62,902 bases of DNA from Cohnella xylanilytica (GTDB lineage: Bacteria; Bacillota; Bacilli; Paenibacillales; Paenibacillaceae): positions 1 to 62,902 of the forward strand of contig NZ_JACJVR010000024.1 in NCBI RefSeq assembly GCF_014212175.1. The letters run 5' to 3'. Shown in pieces: positions 1-8,127 of this stretch. Numbering within the stretch: position 1 is the first letter of the stretch; each line of letters opens with the position of its first letter. A model generated the notes under the pieces. That model was not told where the DNA came from. It saw nothing but the letters and a program-made list of their open reading frames with translations, and made no database searches. Both the position numbers and the translations under genes were made by a program.

Positions 1-46
1 ATAGACCTAAGTAGTAACGATAAATCGTACAAACTGCAACAGTAAG

Positions 47-69
47 CAAAAAACAGCCCCAACAGGCTG
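47..69 (-). terminator. Terminator after repeat element 1
   Basis: On the minus strand a short GC stem (CAGCC/GGGCTG) is followed by a run of six T. It lies just beyond the first tRNA-tail element, so each of the three elements is followed by its own intrinsic terminator. Confidence 0.55.
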
Positions 70-85
70 CAGGATTAAAAAAATT

Positions 86-271
86 GGTGGAGCCAGAACG
101 GGGCATAACGATATCCTGATTAACTTTGCTGTCGAAGTGATTCGCCGAAGTAGAGCGCAGCGGTTGATATCGATGCCGTGCTCCTCCGTTGAAGATGCAT
201 CGAAGAAGTATTTCATCACTGCGTCCGCGCGGAACGACCCCCTGGGGTTCGCCCCCTTGTAACGCTCCACC
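86..271 (-). repeat. tRNA-tail repeat element, copy 1
   Basis: This is a 186-bp element whose ends are self-complementary (GGTGGAGC at one end, GCTCCACC at the other). Read on the minus strand it ends in TGGCTCCACCA, the same 11 bases that end the neighbouring tRNA-Ala. The middle carries a block shared almost base for base with copies 2 and 3. On the plus strand it contains a GGTTCG T-loop-like stretch near its 3' end. Short open frames cross it on the minus strand, but nothing supports translation. I do not recognise it as a known RNA family. A structured small RNA or a tRNA-targeted mobile remnant are the two readings I favour. Confidence 0.7.
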
Positions 272-276
272 AAACG

Positions 277-304
277 CAAAAAAACGCGCCCTTATCGGCG
301 CGTT
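277..304 (-). terminator. Terminator between repeat elements 2 and 1
   Basis: On the minus strand a perfect stem AACGCGCC/GGCGCGTT is followed by a run of seven T. It separates copy 2 from copy 1. Confidence 0.7.
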
Positions 305-318
305 CCATTTATGCGTTT

Positions 319-479
319 GGTGGAGCCAGAACGGGGCATAACGATATTCTGATTAACTTTGCTGTCGAAGCCGATTCGCCGAAGTAGAGCGCAGCGGTTG
401 ATATCGATGCCGTGCTCGTCCGCCTCCGGCTCCCTGCGCGCGGAACGCCCCCGGGTTCGACCCCTTGGGAAACTCCACC
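319..479 (-). repeat. tRNA-tail repeat element, copy 2
   Basis: This 161-bp copy has the same conserved core and the same tRNA-Ala-like end as copies 1 and 3. It lacks the roughly 25-bp variable part next to the GCGCGG motif and has a different GC-rich filler there. Its plus strand reads GGGTTCGACCCC, a near-perfect TPsiC arm, before CTCCACCA. Confidence 0.7.
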
Positions 480-486
480 AAAACAA

Positions 487-511
487 CAAAAAACCACGTC
501 CGTAGACGTGG
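487..511 (-). terminator. Terminator between repeat elements 3 and 2
   Basis: On the minus strand the stem CCACGTC/GACGTGG is followed by TTTTTTG. The sequence differs from the other two terminators although its position is equivalent. Confidence 0.7.
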
Positions 512-527
512 TGTTGGTTGTTGTTTT

Positions 528-712
528 GGTGGAGCCAGAACGGGGCATAACGATACCCCGATTAACTTTGCTGTCGAAGTGATTCGCCGAAGTAGAGCGC
601 AGCGGTAGATATCGATGCCGTGCTCCTCCGTTGATGCTAATTCAATGAAGTTTTTCATCACTTCGTCCGCGCGGAACGAATCCTGGGGTTCGCCCCCTTG
701 TAACGCTCTACC
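528..712 (-). repeat. tRNA-tail repeat element, copy 3
   Basis: This 185-bp copy is the closest to the tRNA. It starts on the minus strand with GGTAGAGC (one mismatch in the terminal pairing) and ends in TGGCTCCACCA. Its core is nearly identical to copy 1. It follows the tRNA-Ala terminator directly, so it would need its own promoter or read-through to be transcribed. Confidence 0.7.
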
Positions 713-717
713 AAACG

Positions 718-745
718 CAAAAAAACGCGCCCTTATTGGCGCGTT
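718..745 (-). terminator. tRNA-Ala terminator
   Basis: On the minus strand the stem AACGCGCC/GGCGCGTT with a T-run sits 14 bases past the tRNA CCA end. It is nearly identical to the terminator at 277-304. Confidence 0.75.
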
Positions 746-758
746 CCATTTATGCGTT

Positions 759-834
759 TGGTGGAGCCAAGGGGGATCGAACCCCTGACCTCATCGCTGC
801 CAGCGATGCGCTCTCCCAGCTGAGCTATGGCCCC
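759..834 (-). tRNA. tRNA-Ala (anticodon GGC)
   Basis: This is a full cloverleaf of 73 bases plus an encoded CCA. The acceptor stem GGGGCCA pairs with TGGCTCC and contains the G3:U70 wobble pair that identifies alanine tRNAs. The anticodon stem CATCG/CGATG closes the loop CTGGCAG, giving anticodon GGC. The T-loop reads GGTTCGATCC. The discriminator base is A. The last 11 bases are repeated at the end of each of the three elements downstream. Confidence 0.97.
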
Positions 835-966
835 GTATCTCTTGCCGTCCTCGTGACGACAAGAATGAGTTTATCACGGCGGGCGACCACTTGTCAACGC
901 TTTTGCGCATCCAAATTCAACAAAATCGCCCGCAAGCTCATTTGGCTAATTTTCTGCCGCAGAGCC

Positions 967-1428
967 TTAAATGCCGTGCTTGTTGATGAGCGAATTCAGC
1001 TCCTTCAAGAACATGTTGATGTCCTTGAACTGCCGGTACACCGACGCGAAGCGAACGTACGCGACCTCGTCGACGGCGTACAGCTGCTCCATCAGAAGCT
1101 CGCCGATGACGCGGCTCTCGATCTCCGGGTTCGCCGTGTTGCGAAGCTCCCGCTCCACGTTGGAGACGATCACTTCGAGCTGCTCGATCGACACGGGCCT
1201 TTTCTCGCAGGAGCGAAGAAGACCGCGCAGAACCTTGTCCCGGCTGAATTCCTCGCGCCCTCCGTCCTTCTTGATGACGATGAGCGGCGTCTCTTCGACC
1301 ATCTCGAAGGTCGTGAAGCGGCGGCTGCATTGCTCGCATTCCCGGCGGCGGCGGATCGACTTGTTATCGTTGGCCGGCCTCGAGTCGAGCACCTTCGTGC
1401 CGTTGTAATCGCAGAATGGGCATCTCAC
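967..1428 (-). CDS. nrdR: Transcriptional repressor NrdR
   Basis: NrdR is the nucleotide-sensing repressor of ribonucleotide reductase genes; it binds NrdR boxes and responds to ATP/dATP. The 153-residue protein has the family's usual length. An N-terminal zinc ribbon uses C3, C6, C31 and C34, followed by the basic stretch with SIRRRREC and RRFTTFE. An ATP-cone domain occupies about residues 49-139, beginning at [11 protein letters not shown]. In Bacillus nrdR lies in the same chromosomal neighbourhood, downstream of polA-mutM-ytaF-coaE, so context agrees. It is transcribed towards the tRNA gene, and the spore protein gene upstream is divergent. Confidence 0.96.
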   Translation of the reverse strand: MRCPFCDYNGTKVLDSRPANDNKSIRRRRECEQCSRRFTTFEMVEETPLIVIKKDGGREEFSRDKVLRGLLRSCEKRPVSIEQLEVIVSNVERELRNTANPEIESRVIGELLMEQLYAVDEVAYVRFASVYRQFKDINMFLKELNSLINKHGI

Positions 1429-1512
1429 GCGTATCTCGTCCTCCTCTCCGAATCGCTTTTCTCTATCCGTATTTTCCCATACCTTGGCTTACATGAAGCT
1501 TGAAGCATTGCA

Positions 1513-1519
1513 CATAATA
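1513..1519 (+). promoter_or_regulatory. Possible sigma-G -10 element of the spore protein gene
   Basis: CATAATA, close to the sigma-G -10 consensus CATACTA, lies 31 bases before the start codon. No clear -35 element is visible, so the assignment rests mostly on the gene being a forespore gene. Confidence 0.35.
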
Positions 1520-1549
1520 CTTGTACCAACCGCAAGGAGGTGAACAACA

Positions 1550-1771
1550 ATGGGTGCAGGATCCCGCAGCAGCAACGAGCTGGTCGTCCCTCAAGCATAC
1601 GGTGCGCTGGACCAACTCAAGTATGAAGTGGCGCAAGAACTCGGTATTACCCTTCCGCAAGACGGCTACTATGGCAACATGGTTACCCGCGACACGGGTC
1701 ATATCGGGGGTCAAATCACGAAGCGTCTGGTTCAGATCGCCGAACAGCAACTTGCAGGTCAATTCAGGTAA
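1550..1771 (+). CDS. Alpha/beta-type small acid-soluble spore protein
   Basis: These proteins coat and protect DNA in the dormant forespore and are degraded by the GPR protease at germination. The 73-residue product has both family signatures: ELVVPQAYGALDQLKYEVAQ, containing the GPR cleavage region KYEVA, and a C-terminal half with GGQITKRLVQIAEQQL. The start is fixed by AAGGAGGTG eight bases upstream. The gene stands alone, divergent from nrdR, and ends at a terminator. Its presence shows that the organism sporulates. Confidence 0.95.
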   Translation: MGAGSRSSNELVVPQAYGALDQLKYEVAQELGITLPQDGYYGNMVTRDTGHIGGQITKRLVQIAEQQLAGQFR

Positions 1772-1789
1772 TGGTCAGTAACGATAACG

Positions 1790-1825
1790 GAAAGCTTTGA
1801 GGCCGCAAGGCTTCAAGGCTTTCTC
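1790..1825 (+). terminator. Spore protein gene terminator
   Basis: A long stem (GAAAGC...TTGAGGCC / GGCTTCAA...GCTTTC) is followed by a T-rich stretch. Confidence 0.6.
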
Positions 1826-1857
1826 TTGTTTGCGCGCGCAACCGGAGTCCGCAGAAG

Positions 1858-2436
1858 TTATAAGTTCTTATGCACCTGCTTGTACTTCCCGTAATAATAC
1901 AGAACCCGCTGGACGTAATGCCGAGTCTCTCCGAACGGGATATCCCCGATCGTGCTCTCTTCGCCGCTCCACGTCTTGTTCTTCAGCCACTGCCTCACGT
2001 TGCCGGGTCCGGCATTGTACGCCGCGAGCGACACGACCAGATTGCCGTCGAACTGGCGAAGCAGCTCCTGTATGTACCAGGTGCCGAGGCGGATGCCGAC
2101 GTCCGGCTTGCGGCCGACGTCCTCCACCGTGACGGAGCCGAAGTTCTCCTTCTTCAGAATCCATTCGGCCGTGTCGGGCATGAGCTGCATAATGCCGAGC
2201 GCTCCCTTGGGCGACACCGCTTCCGGCTTGAAGTTCGATTCGACGCGGATAATGGAGGCGACGAGCAGCGGATCCAGCTGATACAGATTGGCGTTGCGGA
2301 TGATTTCTTCCTTATAGTATATCGGATAGATCGTTCTGCCAAGCCATTCCGAGCGGATGAACAGAATTCCGATCACGATCGCGAGAAGCAGGAGCAGCAG
2401 CCTTCGTCTACGTTTGAACTTCTTGCCCTTCTTCAT
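1858..2436 (-). CDS. Membrane-anchored lytic murein transglycosylase (SLT domain)
   Basis: This protein probably cleaves peptidoglycan between MurNAc and GlcNAc with 1,6-anhydro ring formation. It has 192 residues. A basic N-terminus and one membrane helix at about residues 11-28 anchor it, with the SLT (goose-lysozyme-like) domain outside. The catalytic glutamate is E66 in RVESNF. Further family motifs are GALGIMQLMP and AAYNAGPGNV. The start codon overlaps the coaE stop (ATGA), so the two genes are translationally coupled. The same arrangement, coaE followed by a small transglycosylase, is common in Bacilli. The specific role (sporulation or wall turnover) is not shown. Confidence 0.9.
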   Translation of the reverse strand: MKKGKKFKRRRRLLLLLLAIVIGILFIRSEWLGRTIYPIYYKEEIIRNANLYQLDPLLVASIIRVESNFKPEAVSPKGALGIMQLMPDTAEWILKKENFGSVTVEDVGRKPDVGIRLGTWYIQELLRQFDGNLVVSLAAYNAGPGNVRQWLKNKTWSGEESTIGDIPFGETRHYVQRVLYYYGKYKQVHKNL

Positions 2437-3029
2437 GGCCGAACCTTGTCCCGCCAGAACCGCTCGAGCTGCTCTTCCGTCTCCGCGAGGCCGGCGCTGT
2501 TGTCGATGACGTAATCGGCGAGCCGCTTCTTGTCCTCGATGTCCATCTGGGCGTCCAGCCGCTTCCGCGCTTCCTCTTCCGCGAGGCCGTCCCTCTCCAT
2601 AAGCCGGGTTAGCTGAACGGAACGGGGCACGTAGACGACCAGGACTTGTTCAAAAAGAGATTGAAGCTTCGACTCGAAAAGCAGAGGCACGTCGACCACG
2701 ACGAGCCGGTCCGGCCTCTCCGCCTCGAGCCGCTCCATTCTCTCCCTCATCAGGGCCCGGATCGCGGGGTGGGTAATCGCCTCCAGCGCCTTCCTCTCCG
2801 CCTCGTCCGAGAACACGATCTGGCCCAGCTTGCGCCGGTTCAGCGTGCCGTCCTCGTTCAGCACGGCTTGTCCGAACCGCTCCGCGATCTGCCGGAGAGG
2901 AGCCTGCCCGGGCTCCACGACCTCCCGGGCAATCCGGTCCGCGTCCACGAGCGCCGCGCCCCGCCTCTCCAGCATCTGGCTGACGGTGCTTTTGCCGGTG
3001 GCGATTCCGCCGGTTAATCCAATATTCAT
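2433..3029 (-). CDS. coaE: Dephospho-CoA kinase
   Basis: CoaE phosphorylates dephospho-CoA in the last step of coenzyme A synthesis. The 198-residue protein opens with the P-loop GLTGGIATGKST, followed by the DADRIAREV and HPAIRALM motifs and the VVDVPLLFES strand typical of the family. It lies between ytaF and the transglycosylase gene, all on the minus strand. The ATGA overlap with the next gene indicates an operon. The start has AGAGGTG five bases upstream. Confidence 0.95.
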   Translation of the reverse strand: MNIGLTGGIATGKSTVSQMLERRGAALVDADRIAREVVEPGQAPLRQIAERFGQAVLNEDGTLNRRKLGQIVFSDEAERKALEAITHPAIRALMRERMERLEAERPDRLVVVDVPLLFESKLQSLFEQVLVVYVPRSVQLTRLMERDGLAEEEARKRLDAQMDIEDKKRLADYVIDNSAGLAETEEQLERFWRDKVRP

Positions 3030-3047
3030 TACGCACCTCTTCTTTAT

Positions 3048-3740
3048 CTATAACAGCTTCATGATTCCCATTACGATCAGGATAATGCCCGGAAGAACGG
3101 TCAATCTCCTCACCCAGCGGAGGCCCGCCACGACGAACCCGACCCGCATGCCGAGCCACAGGAACGAGCCGCTGGCGGCGGCGATCAGAGCCGCGGTGAG
3201 CAGCGGAGGGAACCCGACCAAGGCCGCTCCGATCCCCGCCCCGAACGCGTCGAGCGAGAGGGCCGTCCCGAGCAGCAGCGCTTCCCCTGCCGTAATGACT
3301 CCCGAACGGTCGACGTCGGCGACCGACGGCTTGCGAAGAATTTGAATGATAATGCCTAACCTTCTAAGCTCCAGCGTCCACACGGGAAGCCTCTCGGCGG
3401 TCGTCTCCTCTCGGTCCGGAGCGCGGGGACCCGGATTCTCCGATGCCGCGCCCTCTTCCTTCTCGCGATTCCGGAAGAACTGGACCAACGCCCATAGTCC
3501 GATGCCGATCAAGATCACGGCTCCGACGGAGGAGGCTCCTCGAGGAGACAGCCAACCGGACAACGCGACCCCGACCATCATCGAAGCGAGGATAATCAGG
3601 CCGGAGCAGACGGAGATGATGGCGACGGACGGAAGGGGAATCCGGATCTTGCGCAGGCCGTAGGTGATGCCGACTCCGAATCCGTCCAGACTGACCGCCA
3701 TGGAGAGCAGTGCCAAAGACATCAAGCTGTAAGGGTGCAT
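3048..3740 (-). CDS. ytaF: Sporulation membrane protein YtaF
   Basis: YtaF is a polytopic membrane protein related to the MntP manganese exporters and is named for its location in the sporulation-associated ytaF-coaE cluster. This 230-residue copy has about six membrane helices in two halves, each with an LDxFGxGI-type motif (SLDGFGVGITYG near the N-terminus and LDAFGAGIGAAL in the second half). A charged cytoplasmic loop of about 40 residues joins the halves. The ribosome site AGGAGG precedes ATG by seven bases. The 18-base gap to coaE suggests co-transcription. Its exact transport function is not established. Confidence 0.85.
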   Translation of the reverse strand: MHPYSLMSLALLSMAVSLDGFGVGITYGLRKIRIPLPSVAIISVCSGLIILASMMVGVALSGWLSPRGASSVGAVILIGIGLWALVQFFRNREKEEGAASENPGPRAPDREETTAERLPVWTLELRRLGIIIQILRKPSVADVDRSGVITAGEALLLGTALSLDAFGAGIGAALVGFPPLLTAALIAAASGSFLWLGMRVGFVVAGLRWVRRLTVLPGIILIVMGIMKLL

Positions 3741-3841
3741 GCCGATCCTCCTGCATGGCGAAGCATGGTCGGTCCCGGCTTAGCCCGGGATCGCCTTCGA
3801 CATCATCCTATGCAGGGCGGAGGGCGAATGCCCCCTCCGAA

Positions 3842-4810
3842 TTAGTTGGCCGGGCGTTCGCCGCCCCCGGCTCCTTCGCCGTCGAGGCGAAGCTTCACCG
3901 CGTTCGCGCGCTTCCGGCGAGGGCCGGCCGATGCAGCCGCGGCCGATGCCGCGTTCGCAGTCGCCGCTTGAGACGCTCCCTTCGGAGGCTTCTGGCAGCG
4001 GAGACAGACGTGCGTTCCGCGTCCTCCCACCGTGAATTTGACGATCGGAGACGCGCATCGGTCGCAGGGCTCTCCCGTACGGCCGTACGCGCGCAGCTGA
4101 TGCTGGAACATGCCCATCTCGCCTTGGCCGTTGACGTACGACTTGACCGAGGAGCCTCCGGCTTCCACCGCCGACTGGAGCGTGGCGCGAATCGCCTCGT
4201 ACAGGCGGCTCTTCTCCGGGCCGCTCAGCGTATCCGCGGTCCGCTCCGGGTGAATGCCGGCCAGGTGAAGCGCTTCGTCGACGTAGATGTTGCCGAGGCC
4301 GACGATGACCTCCTGGTTCAGCAGCAGCGGCTTGATCTTCGTCGTCCGCTTGCCGAGCGCCTTGCGGAACGCGTCCGGCGTGAACGCGTCGTCCAACGGC
4401 TCGAGGCCGAGCTTCTTCAGCGGCGGCGAGAGGAACTCCTCCCCGGGCGCGAACAGGTGCATCGTCCCGAATTGGCGGACATCTTTATATCGTAAGGCGG
4501 TACCATCCGTAAAATGGAAAATCACGTGTGTATGCGTCTCGACGGGCTCCTCGTCGCGGTACAAGCCGTAACGGCCTTCCATGCGAAGATGGGACACGAG
4601 CACGAGGCCGTCCAGAACGAGCCTCAGGAACTTGCCGCGCCGTTCCGCGCCCAGGAACGTTCGGCCTTCGAGCATGGCGGCGAACGCGGCGGGATCGTCC
4701 GGCTTCTGCAGGATGCGGGGCAGACGGACCGTCACGCTCCGGACCGTTTTGCCGGTTATTAAGCTGTTCAAGGTGCGGCGCACCGTCTCGACCTCCGGAA
4801 GCTCCGGCAT
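3842..4810 (-). CDS. mutM: Formamidopyrimidine-DNA glycosylase (MutM/Fpg)
   Basis: Fpg removes 8-oxoguanine and FaPy lesions and nicks the abasic site by beta,delta-elimination. The mature N-terminus P-E-L-P-E-V-E provides the catalytic proline and Glu. The helix-two-turn-helix (IYVDEALHLAGIHPERTA) and the C-terminal zinc finger (C-x2-C-x16-C-x2-C, starting at CDRC) are intact. At 322 residues it is about 45 residues longer than usual. The extra part is an Ala-rich, Arg/Lys-containing, low-complexity tail after the zinc finger. The gene sits directly downstream of polA in a repair pair conserved in Bacillus. The start is supported by GGGGGAGG. Confidence 0.95.
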   Translation of the reverse strand: MPELPEVETVRRTLNSLITGKTVRSVTVRLPRILQKPDDPAAFAAMLEGRTFLGAERRGKFLRLVLDGLVLVSHLRMEGRYGLYRDEEPVETHTHVIFHFTDGTALRYKDVRQFGTMHLFAPGEEFLSPPLKKLGLEPLDDAFTPDAFRKALGKRTTKIKPLLLNQEVIVGLGNIYVDEALHLAGIHPERTADTLSGPEKSRLYEAIRATLQSAVEAGGSSVKSYVNGQGEMGMFQHQLRAYGRTGEPCDRCASPIVKFTVGGRGTHVCLRCQKPPKGASQAATANAASAAAASAGPRRKRANAVKLRLDGEGAGGGERPAN

Positions 4811-4860
4811 CGTCCATCCTCCCCCTTATTCTATGCTTGTCTCTCATTATATAGGATAGC

Positions 4861-4888
4861 AAAGGCCTGAACCACCCGGTTCAGGCCG
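4861..4888 (-). terminator. polA terminator
   Basis: A near-perfect stem GGCCTGAACC/GGTTCAGGCC follows the polA stop codon on the minus strand. Only a short T-run follows, so some read-through into mutM is possible. Confidence 0.6.
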
Positions 4889-4895
4889 TTTGACT

Positions 4896-7577
4896 TTATT
4901 TGGCTTCGTACCAGTTGACCCCGAAGTTGACGTCCGCCTTGAGCGGAACGTCGAGCGGGAACGCCCTGGCCATCGTCTCCGGAACGAGCTTCTTCATCGT
5001 CTCGAGTTCCTCCGGCGGAACCTCGAAGACGAGTTCGTCGTGCACCTGCAGGAGCATCCGGCTCTTCAGGCCGCGTTCGCGCAGCTCCTCGTCCATCCGG
5101 ACCATCGCCAGCTTGATAATATCCGCCGCCGTCCCCTGGATCGGCGTGTTCATGGCCGTTCTCTCGGCGAACGATCGGAGATTGAAGTTCGAAGCGCGAA
5201 TGTCCGGCAGGTAACGGCGCCTCTCGAGCAGCGTCTTCACGTAACCGTCCTGCTTGGCTTGGGCGACGATGTCGTCCATATATTTGCGCACGCCCGGGAA
5301 GGCGTTGAAGTACTGCTCGATGAACGCGGCCGCTTCCTTCCGCGTGATGTTCAGGTTCTGCGACAGGCCGTAATCGCTGATCCCGTAGACGATGCCGAAG
5401 TTGACCGCCTTCGCTTGGCGGCGCATGTTCGAATCGACTTGGTCGGCCGGAACTCCGAACACGTCCATGGCCGTCTTCGTATGGACGTCCATCTCGTTGC
5501 GGAACGCTTCCTTCAGCCCCTCGTCCCCGGAGATATGGGCGAGAACGCGCAGCTCGATCTGCGAATAGTCCGCCGCCACGATGTGCCAGCCCGGCTCGGA
5601 CGGCACGAACGCCTTGCGGATCTGGCGCCCTTCCTCCAGGCGGATCGGGATGTTCTGCAGGTTCGGGAACTGGCTGCTGAGCCGCCCCGTCGCCGCGATC
5701 GTCTGGCGGTAGTACGTGTGGATCTTCCCGTCTTCAGGCCTGATCTCCTTGAGCAGCCCTTCGATATAAGTCGACTGGAGCTTCGTCAGCGTCCGGTAAT
5801 GCAGGATGAGCCGCACGATCTCGTGGTAGGGTTCCAGCTTCTCGAGCACTTCCGCGTCCGTCGAATAGCCGGTCTTCGTCTTCTTGATGACGGGCAGGCC
5901 CAGCTTGTCGAACAGCACTTCGCCGAGCTGCTTCGGGGAGCCGATGTTGAACTCGAAGCCCGCCAGCCGGTAGATCTCGCTCATGATTCTCTCGATGCCG
6001 CTCTGGAACTCCTTGCCCAGCTCCTCGAGCGCCTCGGCTCTCACCGAGATGCCCTGCTTCTCCATGCCGGCCAGAATGACGGCGAGCGGCTGCTCCAGCT
6101 CGTAATAGAGCGTGCGCATGCCGGCCTTGTCCAGCTCTTCGGCGAGCGGCCGGGCGAGCCGACGGACCGCGTCCGCCTTGGCGGCCAGATGGGCGGCCAG
6201 CGCTTCGTCGTCCGGGACGCGGAACTTCGCGCCTTTGCCGAAGACCGCTTCGTCGAACGGGATCGAAGGCAATCCCATGCGCTGGAGGAGTCCGGCGAGC
6301 GACGGGTCGGCCTCGGTCGGATCGAGCAGGTAGGCCGCCAGTTGCACGTCGAACGATTGGCCGCGCAGCTCGATTCCCGAGCGGGCCAGCACGAGCTCCG
6401 CCTTGTGCAGGTCGTAGCCCGTTATCGCGGCGTCGGCGTCGGCCAGCCAATCGCGCAGAGCGGCGGCTTCGTTCGAGAAAAGCGAAGCATAGGGAACGAC
6501 GTAGACGCGTTCCCCGGCCGCGATCGCGAGCCCGATGCCCTCGCTCTGGTGCGGGTTCTCGCCGTGCGACTCCACGACGAGCGCCTCCGCCCGCTTCAGC
6601 GCTCCGTTCAGCGCTTCCCACTCGGCCGGACCGGCTACCCACACCGTCTCGTAGGAGGCTTGATGGGCTGCCTCGCCCTCTGCGCCTCCTCCGGCCTGGG
6701 TCGCTCCCGACAAGTCCAACCGCTCGATGAGCGACTTGAATTCGAGCTTGCGGAACGCCGCCGCCAGCTCCGCCGGGTCGTACCCGGTCCAACGCAGCTC
6801 GTCCCACGTCTGCTGCAGCGGAACCTCCCGGAAGATCGTCGCCAGCCGCTTGCTCATCCGGGCGTCTTCATGATGGCTTCGAATATTTTCGCCCAGCTTG
6901 CCCTTGATCTCTCCCATGTGCTCCAGCACGTTCTCGACGGTGCCATACTCCGCCAGCAGCTTCAGCGCCGTCTTCTCCCCGACTCCCGGCACGCCGGGAA
7001 TGTTGTCGGAGGAGTCGCCCATCAGCCCCTTCAGATCGATGATCTGCTGCGGCGTCAGGCCATAGCGGGAGGCGATCTCCTCCGGCGTGTAGCGCTCGAC
7101 CTCGCTCACGCCCTTGCGCGTCAGCAGCACGGTCACCCGGTCGGAGGCGAGCTGCAGCATGTCCTTGTCGCCGGAGACGACGACGGCCGTCTGCCCCTGC
7201 TCATCGGCGAGGCGCGTCAGCGTGCCGATGATGTCGTCGGCTTCGTAGCCGCCCAGCTCGAACTGCTGGATCGAGAACGAGGCCAGCAGCTCCTTGAGCA
7301 GGGGGAACTGCTCGGACAGTTCCGGAGGCGTCTTCTCGCGGCCTCCCTTGTAATCTTCGTAGCCCTCGTGGCGGAACGTCGCCTTGCCCGCGTCGAAGGC
7401 AACGAGCAGGTGCGTCGGCTTCTCCTCCTCGAGCACCTTCAGAAGCATCGTCGTGAAGCCGAACACCGCGTTCGTATGCAATCCGCTGCTGTTCGTCAGA
7501 GGCGGCATCGCGTAGAACGCGCGGTACACGATGCTGTTGCCGTCGATCAGAAGCACTTTCTGCTTGTCGTCTCCCAT
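4896..7577 (-). CDS. polA: DNA polymerase I
   Basis: PolA fills repair gaps and removes RNA primers. The 893-residue protein has an N-terminal 5' nuclease (VSGDKDMLQL, LMGDSSDNIPGVPGVGEKTA), a central 3'-5' exonuclease-like domain and the A-family polymerase. Polymerase motif A is VAADYSQIELR, motif B RRQAKAVNFGIVYG and motif C LQVHDELVFEVP. In the exonuclease-like domain the Asp/Glu metal ligands are replaced (ALVVESHG where proofreading enzymes carry DTE), as in other Bacilli, so proofreading is unlikely. In Bacillus phoPR lies directly upstream of polA; here more than 30 kb of other genes intervenes. Confidence 0.96.
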   Translation of the reverse strand: MGDDKQKVLLIDGNSIVYRAFYAMPPLTNSSGLHTNAVFGFTTMLLKVLEEEKPTHLLVAFDAGKATFRHEGYEDYKGGREKTPPELSEQFPLLKELLASFSIQQFELGGYEADDIIGTLTRLADEQGQTAVVVSGDKDMLQLASDRVTVLLTRKGVSEVERYTPEEIASRYGLTPQQIIDLKGLMGDSSDNIPGVPGVGEKTALKLLAEYGTVENVLEHMGEIKGKLGENIRSHHEDARMSKRLATIFREVPLQQTWDELRWTGYDPAELAAAFRKLEFKSLIERLDLSGATQAGGGAEGEAAHQASYETVWVAGPAEWEALNGALKRAEALVVESHGENPHQSEGIGLAIAAGERVYVVPYASLFSNEAAALRDWLADADAAITGYDLHKAELVLARSGIELRGQSFDVQLAAYLLDPTEADPSLAGLLQRMGLPSIPFDEAVFGKGAKFRVPDDEALAAHLAAKADAVRRLARPLAEELDKAGMRTLYYELEQPLAVILAGMEKQGISVRAEALEELGKEFQSGIERIMSEIYRLAGFEFNIGSPKQLGEVLFDKLGLPVIKKTKTGYSTDAEVLEKLEPYHEIVRLILHYRTLTKLQSTYIEGLLKEIRPEDGKIHTYYRQTIAATGRLSSQFPNLQNIPIRLEEGRQIRKAFVPSEPGWHIVAADYSQIELRVLAHISGDEGLKEAFRNEMDVHTKTAMDVFGVPADQVDSNMRRQAKAVNFGIVYGISDYGLSQNLNITRKEAAAFIEQYFNAFPGVRKYMDDIVAQAKQDGYVKTLLERRRYLPDIRASNFNLRSFAERTAMNTPIQGTAADIIKLAMVRMDEELRERGLKSRMLLQVHDELVFEVPPEELETMKKLVPETMARAFPLDVPLKADVNFGVNWYEAK

Positions 7578-7685
7578 TATCCAACCACCTTATCCGCAGC
7601 TTGCCTATTCTACGTTTATCATACCATAAGGGCCGCTCGCAGGCGACGAGAGGATGGATGCGTTCTCACGGCGCGGAGGCGCTGA

Positions 7686-7985
7686 AGTGTCTCCGCCGCT
7701 GAGCCGCTTTGCGACATCCTCCCGTTCGCGAGCGAATTTGTCTCAGCCACTGAGTTACTTGGGTTCATATCCCCGCTTTTCCTCGAATTTGACTCAGTCG
7801 CTGAGGTGCTTTCCGCCAGAATCCCGTTTGCGTTCGAATTTGACTCAGCTACTGAGTTACTTGGGCCTATATCCCCGCTATTCCTCGAATTTGACTCAGT
7901 CACTGAGGTACTTTCCGCCAATTTCCCATCTGCGTTTGAATGTAACTCAGCCACTGAGCTACTTTCCGTTGAGTTGCTTGGGTTC
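7686..7985 (+). repeat. Tandem repeat with CTCAG/CTGAG hairpins
   Basis: About six units of 51-54 bp follow each other in the 514-bp gap between polA and the EAL gene. Two unit types alternate: one with ACTGAGTTACTTGGG, the other with CTGAGGTRCTTTCCGCC. Every unit carries a small palindrome of the form CTCAGnnnCTGAG. Open frames across the array are by-products of unit length. The rest of this gap (7578-7685 and 7986-8090) holds the polA promoter region and a C-rich stretch without recognisable genes. Confidence 0.85.
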
Positions 7986-8093
7986 GGTTCCCAGCCGCAG
8001 AGGTCCTTTCGCCAGACTCCCCACTCCTCACTCCCCCCTCCCCTCCCGCCCGCCTACCATTTCCGCTCTTGCCCTCCCTCTCCCGCCGCCCGA

Positions 8094-8127
8094 CAAAAAA
8101 AACGGCTCACCCGTTGGGCAAGCCGTC
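8094..8127 (-). terminator. Terminator overlapping the end of the EAL gene
   Basis: The stem ACGGCTTGCCC/GGGTGAGCCGT is followed by eight T. The stop codon of the EAL gene lies inside the 3' arm, so the last codons form part of the terminator. Confidence 0.85.

Noticed and set aside
7..661. Overlapping minus-strand open frames across the three elements behind tRNA-Ala
   Set aside because: The same bases are open in several frames, copies differ by indels that are not multiples of three, and no ribosome sites precede them. The conserved features are structural (ends and terminators).
4890..7685. A 931-residue plus-strand open frame
   Set aside because: It is the antisense shadow of polA in GC-rich DNA; the minus strand has all polymerase motifs.
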